Positions 1-9,902 of a DNA stretch of 64,000 bases are shown in pieces. The stretch is from Aliivibrio fischeri. GTDB lineage: Bacteria; Pseudomonadota; Gammaproteobacteria; Enterobacterales; Vibrionaceae. The notes below the pieces were generated by a model, which saw only the letters and a list, made by a program, of their open reading frames with translations, was not told the DNA's origin and did no database searches. A program made the position numbers and the translations under genes. The DNA lies in the NCBI RefSeq assembly GCF_009727955.1, contig NZ_WOBR01000009.1:18174-82173 (forward strand). The letters are read 5' to 3'. Position 1 is the stretch's first letter, and each line of letters starts with the position of its first letter.

Positions 1-1076
1 GTTGCCGCTTTTGCGCGGATCTTTGCTTCTAGTTGATCAACAATGTTGTCGTTATCAAAGCGCTCTTTCTGACGTACTCCGTCTTCATAAAAAGCACTCT
101 TACGGTTACTACCCGCGATACCCATATGTGAAACTTCAGCTTCACCAGGGCCATTTACTACACATCCAATAAGAGATACATCCATTGGTGTGATTAAATC
201 TTCTAAACGTTGCTCAAGTTCATTCACTGTTGCTATCACATCAAACTCTTGACGAGAGCATGTAGGACAAGCAATGAAGTTAATACCACGAGAACGAATG
301 CGCAATGATTTTAAGATATCAAAACCAACTTTAATTTCTTCAACGGGATCCGCTGCTAAAGAAATTCGTAATGTGTCACCGATACCTTCAGATAGCAGCA
401 TACCCAAACCAACCGCTGATTTAACAGAACCAGCACGAGCGCCACCCGCTTCAGTAATACCTAAATGTAATGGTTGAGCTATTTGTTTTGCTAATAGACG
501 ATATGAATCAACCGCAAGGAAAACATCAGATGCTTTTACACTTACTTTAAATTGGTCAAAATTAAGACGATCTAAAATATCAACATGACGCATTGCTGAT
601 TCTAATAACGCTTCAGCTGTTGGTTCTTTATATTTTGCTTGAATGTCTTTTTCTAATGAGCCGCCATTAACACCAATTCGAATTGGAATATTTTTATCAC
701 GAGCACAATCAACTACTGAGCGAATACGCTGTTCATTACCAATATTACCAGGGTTAATACGTAAACAATCAACACCATACTCCGCAACTTGAAGAGCAAT
801 ACGGTAGTCAAAATGAATATCAGCAACCAGTGGAACTGATACCTGTTGTTTAATTAGTTTGAATGCTTCAGCAGCGTCCATTGTCGGTACAGAAACTCGA
901 ACAATATCTGCGCCTACTTTTTCAAGAGACTTAATTTGAGCAACAGTGGCATCTACATCAGTAGTACGTGTATTCGTCATTGATTGAACGGCAATGGGAG
1001 CACCATCACCAATAGGAACATTACCCACATAAATGCGAGTAGATTGACGACGTTTAATTGGGGACTCTATATGCAT
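1..1076 (-). CDS. ispG: 4-hydroxy-3-methylbut-2-enyl diphosphate synthase, 3' end cut by the window
   Basis: This is the [4Fe-4S] enzyme of the MEP isoprenoid pathway that converts ME-cPP to HMBPP in the cytosol. Reading back from the ATG at 1074-1076 gives [19 protein letters not shown] and about 358 codons with no stop. Recognisable blocks are [30 protein letters not shown] and the C-terminal cluster region [11 protein letters not shown] followed by [10 protein letters not shown]; these hold the three cluster cysteines. E. coli IspG is about 372 residues, so only the last dozen or so are missing. The gene is 12 bp downstream of rodZ and probably co-transcribed with rodZ and pilW, as in other gammaproteobacteria. 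Confidence 0.97.
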   Translation of the reverse strand, partial: MHIESPIKRRQSTRIYVGNVPIGDGAPIAVQSMTNTRTTDVDATVAQIKSLEKVGADIVRVSVPTMDAAEAFKLIKQQVSVPLVADIHFDYRIALQVAEYGVDCLRINPGNIGNEQRIRSVVDCARDKNIPIRIGVNGGSLEKDIQAKYKEPTAEALLESAMRHVDILDRLNFDQFKVSVKASDVFLAVDSYRLLAKQIAQPLHLGITEAGGARAGSVKSAVGLGMLLSEGIGDTLRISLAADPVEEIKVGFDILKSLRIRSRGINFIACPTCSRQEFDVIATVNELEQRLEDLITPMDVSLIGCVVNGPGEAEVSHMGIAGSNRKSAFYEDGVRQKERFDNDNIVDQLEAKIRAKAA

Positions 1077-1088
1077 GGAATCAACTCA

Positions 1089-2009
1089 TTATTGAGGTAG
1101 GGTTAATCGTGCAACTTTACCTGCAGGGTATACAGATAAATCAACAGGTTTGCCTTTATAAGTAAGTGTTACCGCATTTGGAGCGCCAATAATTAGCTTA
1201 TAAGGTGCTTTACCTGTTAATTTTAGTGTTTGATTCGATTTTTTCACACCTGAGTATAGGCGATTATTTGAAGCGTCTTGTACTTGTAACCAGCAATCGC
1301 TATTAAATGTCATTACAACATCTTCCGTAACAACGGCTTTTTCAGCTACTGGTTCTTCTTTTTTAACTTCTACAGGAGCTTCCGCTTCAGGCTTTTTGAT
1401 GGTTTCTTTTTCAAGCGTTTTCGAGTCAGTCTCTAGCTCTGAAATATTAGTATCCAGTTGAAGCATTTCAGCCTCATCTAATGTTGGTGCTGTTTCTTCA
1501 GTTTGAGGGGAATCAGTTTTATTTTCTTCAACTTGTTCCATTGATTTAGCGGTTTCAACTTCTGCAATTAACTCTGCATCATTGGCACTCTCAAGTTGTG
1601 CTTGCTCTTGCCACCACCACAATACTGACATACCTAAAATCAACGCAAAAATAACCCATGTTAATTTCATAATGCGGTTATCGTGTTTCTCTCTCTTCGT
1701 TTTGCGAGAAAAACTTTGCATATCATGTTGTTCGATTTGGGCTTTACCCAGTTGATCTAACGCATCAAGCACTTTTTGTTCAGGAACATTAACCACTTTT
1801 GCGTATGAACGATAGTAACCACGGGTAAACGTTGCTAGTTTACCCATGTCAAACTGATCCGCTTCAATTTGCTCTAACACTTCTACACGTAAACGTAGTC
1901 GTGAAGAGATATCTTCAAGCGTTAAATTTAATTCTTCTCGAGCCTCTTTAAGCAATAGGCCAGGTGCGATAAACGTTTCTACTGTTTCTTCAATATGTTC
2001 TGTCGTCAT
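1089..2009 (-). CDS. rodZ: Cytoskeleton protein RodZ, bitopic membrane HTH protein
   Basis: RodZ links MreB filaments to the cell-wall elongation machinery. The 306-residue protein has the family layout: a cytoplasmic helix-turn-helix domain at about residues 15-85 (LKEAREELNLTLEDISSRL), a basic juxtamembrane stretch (SRKTKREKHD), one transmembrane helix at about 114-133 ending in WWW, an acidic low-complexity periplasmic linker rich in E, T and K, and a C-terminal DUF4115 beta domain (about 230-306). The start at 2007-2009 lies inside the last codons of pilW (20 bp overlap), which points to translational coupling. The linker is the least conserved part, as usual for this family. Confidence 0.93.
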   Translation of the reverse strand: MTTEHIEETVETFIAPGLLLKEAREELNLTLEDISSRLRLRVEVLEQIEADQFDMGKLATFTRGYYRSYAKVVNVPEQKVLDALDQLGKAQIEQHDMQSFSRKTKREKHDNRIMKLTWVIFALILGMSVLWWWQEQAQLESANDAELIAEVETAKSMEQVEENKTDSPQTEETAPTLDEAEMLQLDTNISELETDSKTLEKETIKKPEAEAPVEVKKEEPVAEKAVVTEDVVMTFNSDCWLQVQDASNNRLYSGVKKSNQTLKLTGKAPYKLIIGAPNAVTLTYKGKPVDLSVYPAGKVARLTLPQ

Positions 2010-2760
2010 GATTTATATAATTCTGATATTCTCGCGAGTCCGGATACTCTTTTCCCAGAATATTTACGTATTTTTTTACTAAATGCGCATTGCCTGCTTT
2101 TTTTTCTAATTCTATGAGTAAGCTTAGGCTAACTGGTTTATATCCGTACTTCTTATTAAATTTAAACAGCGAAATTCTCGGTTCGGAATAATTACCTTCG
2201 TCAATATTCAATTTAGCCAATTGAAGGGTCGAACGAATCCGATTCGGATCATGAGCCAACGAGCGCTCAAAATACGTTTTTGCTGTCACTTTATCCCCAC
2301 TACTTAATGCACACATCGCTGCATTTTCATAACTTGCCGAGACAAGATAGTAGTAAGGTTGGTCTATTGCTTGAGTAAACTTCTCTTGAGCTTCCTCATA
2401 TCGGCCCTTTTTACATAGAAAAACGCCGTAGTTATTTAATACATTACCATTTTTTGACGAATAACGTAATGCTCGTTTGTATGCCTTTTCAGCTAAATCG
2501 TCTTCTTCTACTTGTTGATAATAATAAGCGAGGGAGGTTTGAGAGCGGTAATAGTCGGGAGCGTATTGTACAGCCAGTTCCAAATTCTCGCGAGCTTTCA
2601 TCATATCGCCCGCATTTAAATAGCTTAATCCGAGTGTAATTCGAGCTTCAGCGGCTCGAATTACCTCTTCTTTGGTCATTTCATCGGCTTCGTCAACAGT
2701 GACGCAACCAGCACTGGTTAACAATCCAATCGTTAATAGTGCTGCACTCCATTTTCTCAT
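1990..2760 (-). CDS. pilW: Type IV pilus biogenesis TPR lipoprotein PilW/PilF
   Basis: This outer-membrane lipoprotein acts as pilotin for the PilQ secretin of type IV pili. The N-terminus is a lipoprotein signal with lipobox LTSAGC (Cys19), followed by a chain of TPR units from about residue 35 to 250 (for example LGLSYLNAGDMMKARENLE and LNNYGVFLCKKGRYEEAQE). The length of 256 fits PilF/PilW. It sits between rlmN and rodZ, the usual place, and overlaps rodZ by 20 bp. It should serve the same pilus machinery as the minor pilins encoded at 60-63 kb in this window. Note that a different gene, a minor pilin, is also called pilW. Confidence 0.93.
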   Translation of the reverse strand: MRKWSAALLTIGLLTSAGCVTVDEADEMTKEEVIRAAEARITLGLSYLNAGDMMKARENLELAVQYAPDYYRSQTSLAYYYQQVEEDDLAEKAYKRALRYSSKNGNVLNNYGVFLCKKGRYEEAQEKFTQAIDQPYYYLVSASYENAAMCALSSGDKVTAKTYFERSLAHDPNRIRSTLQLAKLNIDEGNYSEPRISLFKFNKKYGYKPVSLSLLIELEKKAGNAHLVKKYVNILGKEYPDSREYQNYINHDDRTY

Positions 2761-2790
2761 CCTGCCTTCCCTTGCTGTAATACACCAAGA

Positions 2791-3909
2791 TTAAACAGTT
2801 TTTACAGGGATTGCCTCACCTTGCTGTTTAACTTTAGTGCGTTTAGTTCTGTCGATGACATCACCAACTAATTGACCACAAGCAGCGTCGATATCATCGC
2901 CACGAGTCTTACGAATTGTCACGGTATAGTCGTATTCCATTAAGGTTTTCATGAAACGATCAATACGTGAGTTACTTGGTTTCTTATATGGTGACCCAGG
3001 ATAAGGGTTAAATGGAATCAAATTAATCTTCGCAGGCGTATCTTTTAGCAATTCTGCGAGTTGTCTTGCATGATCCATATCGTCATTAACATGATCAAGA
3101 AGAACATACTCAACAGTTACACGACCACGGTTTGCATTTGATGATGCAATGTAACGACGAACTGAAGCTAAAAACGCATCAATATCCCAACGATCATTGA
3201 TAGGCATAATTTGGCTACGAAGTTCATCAGTTGGTGCATGTAATGAGATTGCTAATGCAACATCAATTTTACCTGTCATTTGGTCAAGACCAGAGACCAC
3301 GCCTGATGTAGAAACGGTTACACGACGCTTAGATAAAGCAAAACCTAAATCATCTAGCATAATCTCTAATGCTGGAATTAAGTTTTTCATGTTAAGTAAC
3401 GGCTCACCCATCCCCATCATTACAACGTTAGTAATTGGACGACGACCCGTTTCTTTTTCTAGACCAATTTCACGAGCTGCACGCCAGATTTGACCCACAA
3501 TCTCTGATACTTTTAGGTTACGGTTAAAGCCTTGTTGAGCAGTTGAACAGAATTTACACTCTAATGCACAACCAACCTGTGAAGATACACAAAGTGTTGC
3601 ACGGTCACCATCAGGGATGTATACCGTTTCTACGTCTTGATCGCCAACTTTCATCGCCCACTTAATCGTGCCATCAGATGAATGTTGTGCTTCTGATACG
3701 TAAGGTGCGCGAATTTCACACTTGTGCTTTAGTTTTTCACGAAGCTTTTTATTGATGTTGTTCATTTGATCGAAGTCATCACAACCAAAGTGATACATCC
3801 ACTTCATTACTTGATCTGCACGGAAGGCTTTCTCTCCTAATTCCTCAGAAAAAAATGCTCGAAGTCCTTTACGATCAAAGTCCAGTAGATTGATTTTAGC
3901 TGTAGTCAT
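2791..3909 (-). CDS. rlmN: Dual-specificity 23S rRNA/tRNA adenine-C2 methyltransferase (radical SAM)
   Basis: RlmN methylates C2 of A2503 in 23S rRNA and of A37 in some tRNAs. The protein is 372 residues. The radical-SAM CxxxCxxC motif is seen as CALECKFC (Cys114, 118, 121). The two cysteines used for methyl transfer in E. coli RlmN have clear counterparts in ATLCVSS (Cys107) and AACGQL (Cys344). The GEPLLN block is also present. The start codon at 3907-3909 is preceded by GAGAGG, a good ribosome site. The gap to pilW is 30 bp. The upstream spacer has a tandem heptamer repeat (3983-4006). Confidence 0.97.
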   Translation of the reverse strand: MTTAKINLLDFDRKGLRAFFSEELGEKAFRADQVMKWMYHFGCDDFDQMNNINKKLREKLKHKCEIRAPYVSEAQHSSDGTIKWAMKVGDQDVETVYIPDGDRATLCVSSQVGCALECKFCSTAQQGFNRNLKVSEIVGQIWRAAREIGLEKETGRRPITNVVMMGMGEPLLNMKNLIPALEIMLDDLGFALSKRRVTVSTSGVVSGLDQMTGKIDVALAISLHAPTDELRSQIMPINDRWDIDAFLASVRRYIASSNANRGRVTVEYVLLDHVNDDMDHARQLAELLKDTPAKINLIPFNPYPGSPYKKPSNSRIDRFMKTLMEYDYTVTIRKTRGDDIDAACGQLVGDVIDRTKRTKVKQQGEAIPVKTV

Positions 3910-3982
3910 GTTGCCTCTCTGATAAATGACATCACCGCGAATATGGGCGCAGAATTGTACAGCCTTTGGGAGGATATTACTA

Positions 3983-4006
3983 GAGGTTCGAGGTTCGAGG
4001 TTCGAG
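3983..4006. repeat. Tandem heptamer (GAGGTTC) x3
   Basis: Three exact copies of GAGGTTC followed by GAG lie in the rlmN-ndk spacer. They are outside any credible gene. A similar short tandem array with a different unit occurs at 34143-34163. Copy number could vary by slippage. Confidence 0.85.
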
Positions 4007-4072
4007 TAAGAGAATGTAGACTATCTACAAAAAAGAAAACTTATTCTGAAATTAATTACAATGCTCAAGCAT

Positions 4073-4109
4073 TAAAAAACAAGCTCCCTTTATTCTTTAG
4101 GGAGCTTGT
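4073..4109 (-). terminator. Rho-independent terminator of ndk
   Basis: A 10-bp stem, ACAAGCTCCC with GGGAGCTTGT and an 11-nt loop, is followed on the minus strand by a run of six T. It lies 24 bp past the ndk stop codon. Confidence 0.88.
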
Positions 4110-4133
4110 GAGCGTTCTAGGCTCTCATCTCTA

Positions 4134-4568
4134 TTATTCAGCTGGGCGTGGGCAGATTTCGTCTTCAGCAAAGAAATACGCAATCTCACGTGCAGCAGAC
4201 TCTGGGCTATCAGCACCGTGAACAGAGTTGTAACGCATGCTAATTGCATAATCCGCTCGTAGTGAGCCACACGCTGCTTCTTCTGGGTTAGTTTTACCCA
4301 TTAGCTCACGGTAGCGTACAACCGCATTTTCACCTTCAAGAACTTGAACCATTACAGGTCCTGACATCATGTATGCCACTAATTCATCAAAAAACTCTTT
4401 TCCTTCATGCTCAGCATAAAAGCCTTCTGCTTGTTCTTTAGTTAAACGAAGCATTTTAGCAGCAACGATTTGCATACCTGTTTTTTCAATACGACGGTAA
4501 ATAGCACCAATTAAATTACGCTTAACGGCATCTGGTTTTACAATTGAAAAAGTACGTTCTATTGTCAT
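4134..4568 (-). CDS. ndk: Nucleoside diphosphate kinase
   Basis: Ndk transfers the gamma phosphate from ATP to other NDPs through a phosphohistidine, balancing NTP and dNTP pools. The 144-residue protein begins [18 protein letters not shown], and the active-site histidine is His117 in [12 protein letters not shown], the family signature. Length and residue number match E. coli Ndk exactly. The gene stands alone, with its own terminator at 4073-4109, and a repeat element lies upstream at 4629-4810, between ndk and pepB. Confidence 0.97.
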   Translation of the reverse strand: MTIERTFSIVKPDAVKRNLIGAIYRRIEKTGMQIVAAKMLRLTKEQAEGFYAEHEGKEFFDELVAYMMSGPVMVQVLEGENAVVRYRELMGKTNPEEAACGSLRADYAISMRYNSVHGADSPESAAREIAYFFAEDEICPRPAE

Positions 4569-4628
4569 TCTACTTTCCTTTAGGTTTCTTTTACTTCTTA
4601 TATTAATTTCAATCAGTACTCATTTATC

Positions 4629-4810
4629 TAATACCAATCACAGTAAGTCAATGCTCAAAAATAACAAAGAAAAAAGGCTTGAAAACAAAACGGAATTTTT
4701 CGATAAGTAGTGACTCTAAAATCAAAAAACCAACGCCGTTATCAAGCATGTTAACAATGCTAGGATGACCCGTTATTAACTACAACTCGTATAAATACTG
4801 ATAGGAATTA
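4629..4810. repeat. MITE-like intergenic repeat with terminal inverted repeats
   Basis: The 182-bp spacer element has imperfect terminal inverted repeats: TAATACCAATCACAGTA on the left (4629-4645) and, read on the other strand, TAATTCCTATCAGTA on the right (4796-4810). It carries no open frame of note. The end TAATACCAATC is shared with the element at 38381-38544, and ends of this kind are common in intergenic DNA of Vibrionaceae (recollection, not searched). It probably moved as a non-autonomous element, but no transposase is present and target duplication is not obvious. Confidence 0.6.
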
Positions 4811-4814
4811 CCTG

Positions 4815-4846
4815 TTAAAAAAGAAGACCGAGCGAGCTCGATCTTC
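4815..4846 (-). terminator. Rho-independent terminator of pepB
   Basis: Read on the minus strand, GAAGATCGAG pairs with CTCGGTCTTC (one wobble) and is followed by six T. It starts 8 bp past the pepB stop codon and abuts the repeat element. Confidence 0.88.
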
Positions 4847-4853
4847 ATTTTAA

Positions 4854-6140
4854 TTATTTAGTTAAGATATTAGCAAGTGTTCTTACACCTACTCCGGTCG
4901 CACCGGCTGCCCACTTATCAGATGGCGCTGTGCGATACGTCGCTGAACAGTCCATATGAATCCATCCTTTCTGATAATCTTCAACAAAGTAAGATAAAAA
5001 GCCTGCGGCAGTACTTGCACCCGGTGAATATGGACCTGAACCAATATTCGCTAAATCAGCAAAGTTTGATGGCAGCATAGCTCGGTGGAATTCCATCAAT
5101 GGTAGACGCCATAGACCTTCATTCTCTTCTTGAGCCGCATTTAACGCTTTTTGGCTCAATGCTTCATCAAAACTTAATAGTGAATGGAAATCATTACCTA
5201 CAGCCATTTTCGCTGCACCCGTTAGCGTCGCACAGTCAATAATAAGTTCAGGCTTTTGCTCTGATGCAAACTGAAGACCATCAGCCAGAACTAAACGTCC
5301 TTCTGCATCCGTATTTAGAATTTCTACCGTCTTACCATTTTTATAAGTGATGATATCGCCTAACTTTAATGCTCGGCCTGAAATCATATTTTCAGCACAG
5401 CATAGAATCAGCTTAACACGCTTATCTAAACCACGAAGAATTGACATCGCAAGACCTGCTGTCACTAATGCAGAGCCTCCCATATCCGCTTTCATCGATG
5501 CCATACCTGCAGATGGTTTAATACTGTAACCACCAGAATCAAACGTAATGCCTTTACCAACTAAACAAGCAAATACTGGCGCACTTTCGTCTCCAGTAGG
5601 GTTATAGTCTAACTGTAACATTGCAGAGGTACGTTCTGAGCCACGACCTACGGCATAAATCCCCGTCCAACCTTGAGTCAAAAGATCTTTATCTTTTACA
5701 ATCTTAGTTGTGACTGTGCCCTCTGGAGCAACAGATTTAATAAACTCTGCGGCCATAGTAGCAAGTTGACGAGGAGCGACTTCTTCAGCCGTTTTATTAA
5801 TGATTTGACGAGTCCAATTCGTTGTTAGAATTCGAGCGTTTAACTCTTTTTCATCATTTTCACTTAATGCAGTCCAACTCACATCATCGCTATTTTTAGA
5901 GTCACGGAAACCTTGAATAAATGACCAAATAGATTCAAGATCCCAGTCGGCCCCCTCAAGTTCAACAGCGATTAAACCTTGTGAATTTAATTTACGAGCC
6001 GCTCGCTGGATAAGACTGTATACGTCACTTTCAATACAATGAATAACGGCAGCTTTAGAAGTAAAAGACAATATAGCTTTGTCCCCCCAATGGGCAGGGG
6101 CTGCGATAGATGAAAGTTGTACAGTCATCTTTTGTGACAT
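4854..6140 (-). CDS. pepB: Peptidase B, M17 leucyl-aminopeptidase family
   Basis: PepB is a cytosolic dimetal aminopeptidase that trims N-terminal residues, including Asp and Glu, from peptides. The protein is 428 residues, as in E. coli. The M17 signature NTDAEGRL is present near residue 280, with the metal/active-site blocks [15 protein letters not shown] and MKADMGGSA. The N-terminal domain (1-130) is the short PepB type rather than that of PepA. It lies between ndk and iscX, the position known from enterobacteria, although it is separated from iscX by 230 bp and so probably has its own promoter. Confidence 0.95.
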   Translation of the reverse strand: MSQKMTVQLSSIAAPAHWGDKAILSFTSKAAVIHCIESDVYSLIQRAARKLNSQGLIAVELEGADWDLESIWSFIQGFRDSKNSDDVSWTALSENDEKELNARILTTNWTRQIINKTAEEVAPRQLATMAAEFIKSVAPEGTVTTKIVKDKDLLTQGWTGIYAVGRGSERTSAMLQLDYNPTGDESAPVFACLVGKGITFDSGGYSIKPSAGMASMKADMGGSALVTAGLAMSILRGLDKRVKLILCCAENMISGRALKLGDIITYKNGKTVEILNTDAEGRLVLADGLQFASEQKPELIIDCATLTGAAKMAVGNDFHSLLSFDEALSQKALNAAQEENEGLWRLPLMEFHRAMLPSNFADLANIGSGPYSPGASTAAGFLSYFVEDYQKGWIHMDCSATYRTAPSDKWAAGATGVGVRTLANILTK

Positions 6141-6370
6141 GGTGTATCTCCTTTAAATACGCAATAACTCCATAACATCATTTAATTGCATATGATTACT
6201 TATATTGCGTGAATGTCGACCGATTATAAATGAATAAAACATCCATCTTTTTATACAATTTGCCTACTTTACACTAGTGATACAAGGTATTTCACTAAAA
6301 TGTAAGAGGTAGATCCAAGCAGGTGATGGTTTTTTATACTTTCTAAAAGCGAATCATAAATGGTAAAAAA

Positions 6371-6571
6371 CTAATCCCACTCGTCCATCCAACATAATAC
6401 GATGGCTTCTAGCACTTTTTCACCAGAATGCTTAGGATCATCATCAAAATCTTCTAATTCTAATACCCATTGGTATAAATCAGTAAAGCGCACTGTTTTT
6501 GGATCGGTATCTGGGTATTTATCTAGTAATTCAATTGCAATATCTCTCGAATCAATCCATTTCAAACTCAT
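6371..6571 (-). CDS. iscX: Fe-S cluster assembly protein IscX
   Basis: IscX is a small acidic iron-binding adaptor that contacts IscS and tunes Fe-S synthesis. The 66-residue protein ([40 protein letters not shown]) is full length with the conserved acidic C-terminus. It lies 122 bp downstream of fdx, with a strong terminator-like hairpin between (6612-6662). It may therefore be transcribed only by read-through or from a promoter close to its start. Confidence 0.95.
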   Translation of the reverse strand: MSLKWIDSRDIAIELLDKYPDTDPKTVRFTDLYQWVLELEDFDDDPKHSGEKVLEAIVLCWMDEWD

Positions 6572-6611
6572 AATAAACTCCTTATTATTTTGATTTGCTA
6601 TTTGTTACTAA

Positions 6612-6662
6612 TAAAAAAGGCAAGCTTGAGGGGAGTAATTACTTACTTCTCAATACTTGCCC
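6612..6662 (-). terminator. Terminator-like hairpin between fdx and iscX
   Basis: On the minus strand GGCAAG..TTGAG pairs with CTCAA..CTTGCC around a 15-20 nt loop, and GCC is followed by six T. It would end the iscR-fdx transcript before iscX, fully or in part. Confidence 0.75.
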
Positions 6663-6693
6663 TCTTAACTACTTTAGCTTAATAAAAGAAAGA

Positions 6694-7032
6694 TTAATGA
6701 TCTTCTGATGCTAAGTTTAAAGTATATTTTGGAATTTCTACCACAAGGTCTTCTTGTGCAACTAAAGCTTGGCAACCTAAACGTGATTCAGGCTCAAGTC
6801 CCCATGCTTTATCTAACATATCATCTTCTAATTCGTCACTTTCCTCTAGCGAGTCAAAGCCTTCACGAATAATAACGTGACATGTAGTACAAGCACATGA
6901 TTTCTCACACGCATGCTCAATGCCAATGCCGTTTTTTAAAGCAACATCTAAAACACTGTCGCCTTCATTTGCTTCAAGAACCGCCCCTTCTGGACATAAT
7001 TCTTCATGTGGTAGAACGATAATTTTTGGCAT
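6694..7032 (-). CDS. fdx: ISC-system [2Fe-2S] ferredoxin
   Basis: Fdx supplies electrons for cluster assembly on IscU. The 112-residue adrenodoxin-type protein has four cluster ligands, Cys42, Cys48, Cys51 (within ACEKSCACTTCHV) and Cys87 (LGCQA), numbering identical to E. coli Fdx. An extra cysteine, Cys46, is also as in the family. It follows hscA by 2 bp and precedes the hairpin at 6612-6662. Confidence 0.97.
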   Translation of the reverse strand: MPKIIVLPHEELCPEGAVLEANEGDSVLDVALKNGIGIEHACEKSCACTTCHVIIREGFDSLEESDELEDDMLDKAWGLEPESRLGCQALVAQEDLVVEIPKYTLNLASEDH

Positions 7033-7034
7033 TT

Positions 7035-8885
7035 CTATACCTCATCAATAGATTGACCAGCCAATGCAGCTCGAATTGAGGCGTCCATTCGACGCGCTGC
7101 AAATTCTTGACTTGCTTCATCAGCCTTTTTAATTCCATCTTCAATTGCTTGCGCATCAGTACCTTGACGTAATGTGATTAACGCTTCAATTGCTTGTAAA
7201 ATTTCTGCTTGTTCTTCTTTTGACAGTAACGCATCACCATCATTATTAAGCGCAACAACTAACCCTTCAATAACTCGATCTGCTTCTACTTGCTGTTCAG
7301 CTAATGCACGTGCTTGCATATCTTCTTTTGCATACGTCATTGAGTCTTTAAGCATGTTAGCTACCTCATTATCACTTAAACCATAAGACGGCTTAACTTG
7401 GATATGAGATTGAACGCCAGTGCTCTTTTCCATTGCTGTAACAGAAAGTAAGCCGTCAGCATCGACTTGATACGTTACACGAATATGTGCAGCACCCGCC
7501 GCCATTGGTGGGATCCCTTTTAAAGAAAAACGAGCCAAAGAACGACCATCTTCAACCATCTCTCGTTCACCTTGAACAACGTGCACCATCATGCCTGTTT
7601 GCCCATCTTTAAATGTGGTGAACTCTTGAGCTTTTGCTACAGGGATCGTGGTATTACGTGGAATGATCTTTTCAACAAGTCCACCCATAGTTTCAATACC
7701 AAGAGAAAGTGGAATAACATCAAGCAGTAACATTTCAGAATCAGGTTTGTTACCCACTAAGATATCCGCTTGAATCGCCGCACCAATAGCCACGACTTGA
7801 TCAGGGTCGATACTGGTTAATGGCGTTTGACCAAAGTAATCACCAACAGAAGTACGTACAAATGGCGTTCGTGTTGAACCGCCAACCATAACCACTTCCA
7901 TTACTTCTTCTGACGTAATATCCGCATCTTTTAGTGCACGACGACATGCCATTAGTGTCTTTTTAATCAAAGGTTGAATTAGACTATTGAAAAGCTCAAC
8001 GCTAATCTCACCGCTCCAATCTTTAAAAGCGATCTCTACTTTATCTGTATCTGATAATGCAACTTTTGTTTGTGTCGCTAATGTCAGTAATTCACGCTGT
8101 TCTTGATTTGATAACGGATGAGTGATGCCCGCTTGTTCTTTAATCCATTGTGCTAAAGCATGGTCAAAATCATCACCGCCTAACGCAGAGTCACCACCAG
8201 TAGCAAGTACTTCAAATACGCCTTTAGATAAACGTAAAATAGAAATATCAAACGTACCACCACCTAAATCGTAAACGGCAATAACACCTTCTTGACCTGA
8301 ATCTAAGCCGTATGCGATTGCCGCTGCAGTCGGTTCATTTAGTAGACGAAGAACATTTAAGCCCGCTAATGTCGCAGCATCCTTAGTGCCTGCACGTTGT
8401 GCATCATCAAAATAAGCAGGAACAGTAATCACTACCCCTTCTAACTCGCCACCAAGTGTGTCTTGAGCACGACGTGATAACGATTTTAAAATTTCAGACG
8501 AGACCTGAATTGGGTTAACTTCACCTTGAGCGGTTTGAATTACTGGTAATCCGTTTTCACTTTCTGAAAATTGGTATGGAAGCTCAGGATAACGAGCTTG
8601 AATATCTTTAAGTGAACGGCCCATTAAACGTTTTACAGAAATAATGGTATTTTGTGGATCCATTGCTGCAGATTGGTATGCATTCATGCCTACGCAAATT
8701 TTATCTTCTTGATACTGAACAACAGATGGCAAAATGACATTACCTTTCATGTCTGGTAATGTTTTAGCTTCACCGCTTCGAACTGAAGCAACCAAAGAGT
8801 TTGTTGTTCCTAAATCAATACCTACCGCCAGTTTATGTTGGTGCGGTACAGCACTTTGTCCTGGTTCAGCAATCTGTAATAACAT
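7035..8885 (-). CDS. hscA: Hsp70-type Fe-S chaperone HscA
   Basis: HscA is the ATP-driven chaperone that, with HscB, helps release clusters from IscU. At 616 residues it matches E. coli HscA. The ATPase domain shows [12 protein letters not shown] (about 22-33), [13 protein letters not shown] and [11 protein letters not shown]. The substrate-binding domain and helical lid follow. The N-terminal extension before the first phosphate loop ([19 protein letters not shown]) is typical of HscA and sets it apart from DnaK. It is 38 bp downstream of hscB. Confidence 0.97.
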   Translation of the reverse strand: MLLQIAEPGQSAVPHQHKLAVGIDLGTTNSLVASVRSGEAKTLPDMKGNVILPSVVQYQEDKICVGMNAYQSAAMDPQNTIISVKRLMGRSLKDIQARYPELPYQFSESENGLPVIQTAQGEVNPIQVSSEILKSLSRRAQDTLGGELEGVVITVPAYFDDAQRAGTKDAATLAGLNVLRLLNEPTAAAIAYGLDSGQEGVIAVYDLGGGTFDISILRLSKGVFEVLATGGDSALGGDDFDHALAQWIKEQAGITHPLSNQEQRELLTLATQTKVALSDTDKVEIAFKDWSGEISVELFNSLIQPLIKKTLMACRRALKDADITSEEVMEVVMVGGSTRTPFVRTSVGDYFGQTPLTSIDPDQVVAIGAAIQADILVGNKPDSEMLLLDVIPLSLGIETMGGLVEKIIPRNTTIPVAKAQEFTTFKDGQTGMMVHVVQGEREMVEDGRSLARFSLKGIPPMAAGAAHIRVTYQVDADGLLSVTAMEKSTGVQSHIQVKPSYGLSDNEVANMLKDSMTYAKEDMQARALAEQQVEADRVIEGLVVALNNDGDALLSKEEQAEILQAIEALITLRQGTDAQAIEDGIKKADEASQEFAARRMDASIRAALAGQSIDEV

Positions 8886-8923
8886 GAAAGTATCCTTCGT
8901 TTATCTCATTAACCCAAAAAGAG

Positions 8924-9439
8924 TTAACCTAATAATTTCTCTTCTAACTGCTCAACTTCTTGATTCAGTTTTTCAATAAATTTGAGCTTTCGAACGCTCT
9001 GAGCGGCTTCAATCCATGCTTCATTTTTCAATAGTTCTTGCAGTTGAACTAACTGTGATTTACGCATTGCTGTTACATTCTCAGCAAAATCAAACAAAGC
9101 ACTCTCAGGATCTGAACTTGATGGTAATGATTCTAACTCTTCACGCAGTTCCATTTGTTGCATTAAAAACATAGGATCTTGCATTGTGGTTTGTTCACCA
9201 CGAATATCATGACCTTGCTCTGAAAGTATGTATTCAGCTCGTGATACTGGATTTTTTAATGTTTGATACGCATCATTAATTTGCGCAGCTTTTTGAATGG
9301 AAAGTAAACGGTCACGCTCTGAAGACGTTGCAAAATTATCTGGGTGAAAGCGTTTTTGTAACTCTCTAAATTGAAGAGAAAGAAGGCCACCATCCAGTTC
9401 AAACTGGTTCGGTAGCCCAAATAATTCAAAATGATTCAT
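8924..9439 (-). CDS. hscB: J-domain co-chaperone HscB
   Basis: HscB delivers IscU to HscA and stimulates its ATPase. The 171-residue protein has an N-terminal J domain with the HPD motif at 32-34 (KRFHPDNFA) and a C-terminal three-helix domain for IscU binding (about 85-171). It lies 15 bp downstream of iscA, in the normal isc order. Confidence 0.97.
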   Translation of the reverse strand: MNHFELFGLPNQFELDGGLLSLQFRELQKRFHPDNFATSSERDRLLSIQKAAQINDAYQTLKNPVSRAEYILSEQGHDIRGEQTTMQDPMFLMQQMELREELESLPSSSDPESALFDFAENVTAMRKSQLVQLQELLKNEAWIEAAQSVRKLKFIEKLNQEVEQLEEKLLG

Positions 9440-9454
9440 AAGTAATGTTTTGCT

Positions 9455-9778
9455 CTATACGTTGAAGCTTTCACCACACCCACATTCACTTTTTACGTTC
9501 GGGTTGTTGAATTTAAAGCCTTCATTTAGACCTTCTTTTGCAAAATCTAATTCAGTGCCATCCATATAAGCTAAGCTTTTTGGATCAATAATGATTTTTA
9601 CACCAAACTGTTCGAAAACTTGATCTTCTTCGTTTAGCTCATCAACAAATTCAAGAATATAAGCCATACCCGAACAACCAGAGGTTCTTACGCCTAAACG
9701 TAAACCAACGCCTTTTCCTCGGTTTTCAAGAAATTTTTGTACACGGCTTGCCGCTGCTTCGGTGACTGAAATGGCCAT
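9455..9778 (-). CDS. iscA: A-type Fe-S carrier/scaffold IscA
   Basis: IscA carries iron or clusters to apo-proteins. The 107-residue protein keeps the three ligands Cys35 (TSGCSG), Cys99 and Cys101 (ECGCGESF), numbered as in E. coli IscA. The gap to iscU is 124 bp, unusually long for this operon, and it contains a strong hairpin (9848-9884). Confidence 0.97.
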   Translation of the reverse strand: MAISVTEAAASRVQKFLENRGKGVGLRLGVRTSGCSGMAYILEFVDELNEEDQVFEQFGVKIIIDPKSLAYMDGTELDFAKEGLNEGFKFNNPNVKSECGCGESFNV

Positions 9779-9847
9779 ACTGCAACCTTTACTTTTTGTT
9801 TGTGGTCATGGGAGTCATTAATTATTAACGACATTACTCAATAATAA

Positions 9848-9884
9848 AGCACCTTTTATTAATAAAACAAATAATAAAGGTGCT
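9848..9884 (-). terminator. Hairpin in the iscU-iscA spacer, possible attenuator
   Basis: AGCACCTTTTATTA and TAATAAAGGTGCT form a stem of about 13 bp with one bulge and a 10-nt loop. On the minus strand it is followed by TTATTATTG, a poor U-tract. It could be a partial terminator, an RNase site or a stabilising 3' end for the iscRSU part of the message. Confidence 0.6.
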
Positions 9885-9902
9885 CTATCTAACCAAAAAT
9901 AA

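Noticed and set aside
3943..4221. Open frame of 92 codons on the plus strand
   Set aside because: It runs through a tandem repeat and the ndk terminator and is antisense to ndk; no family resemblance.
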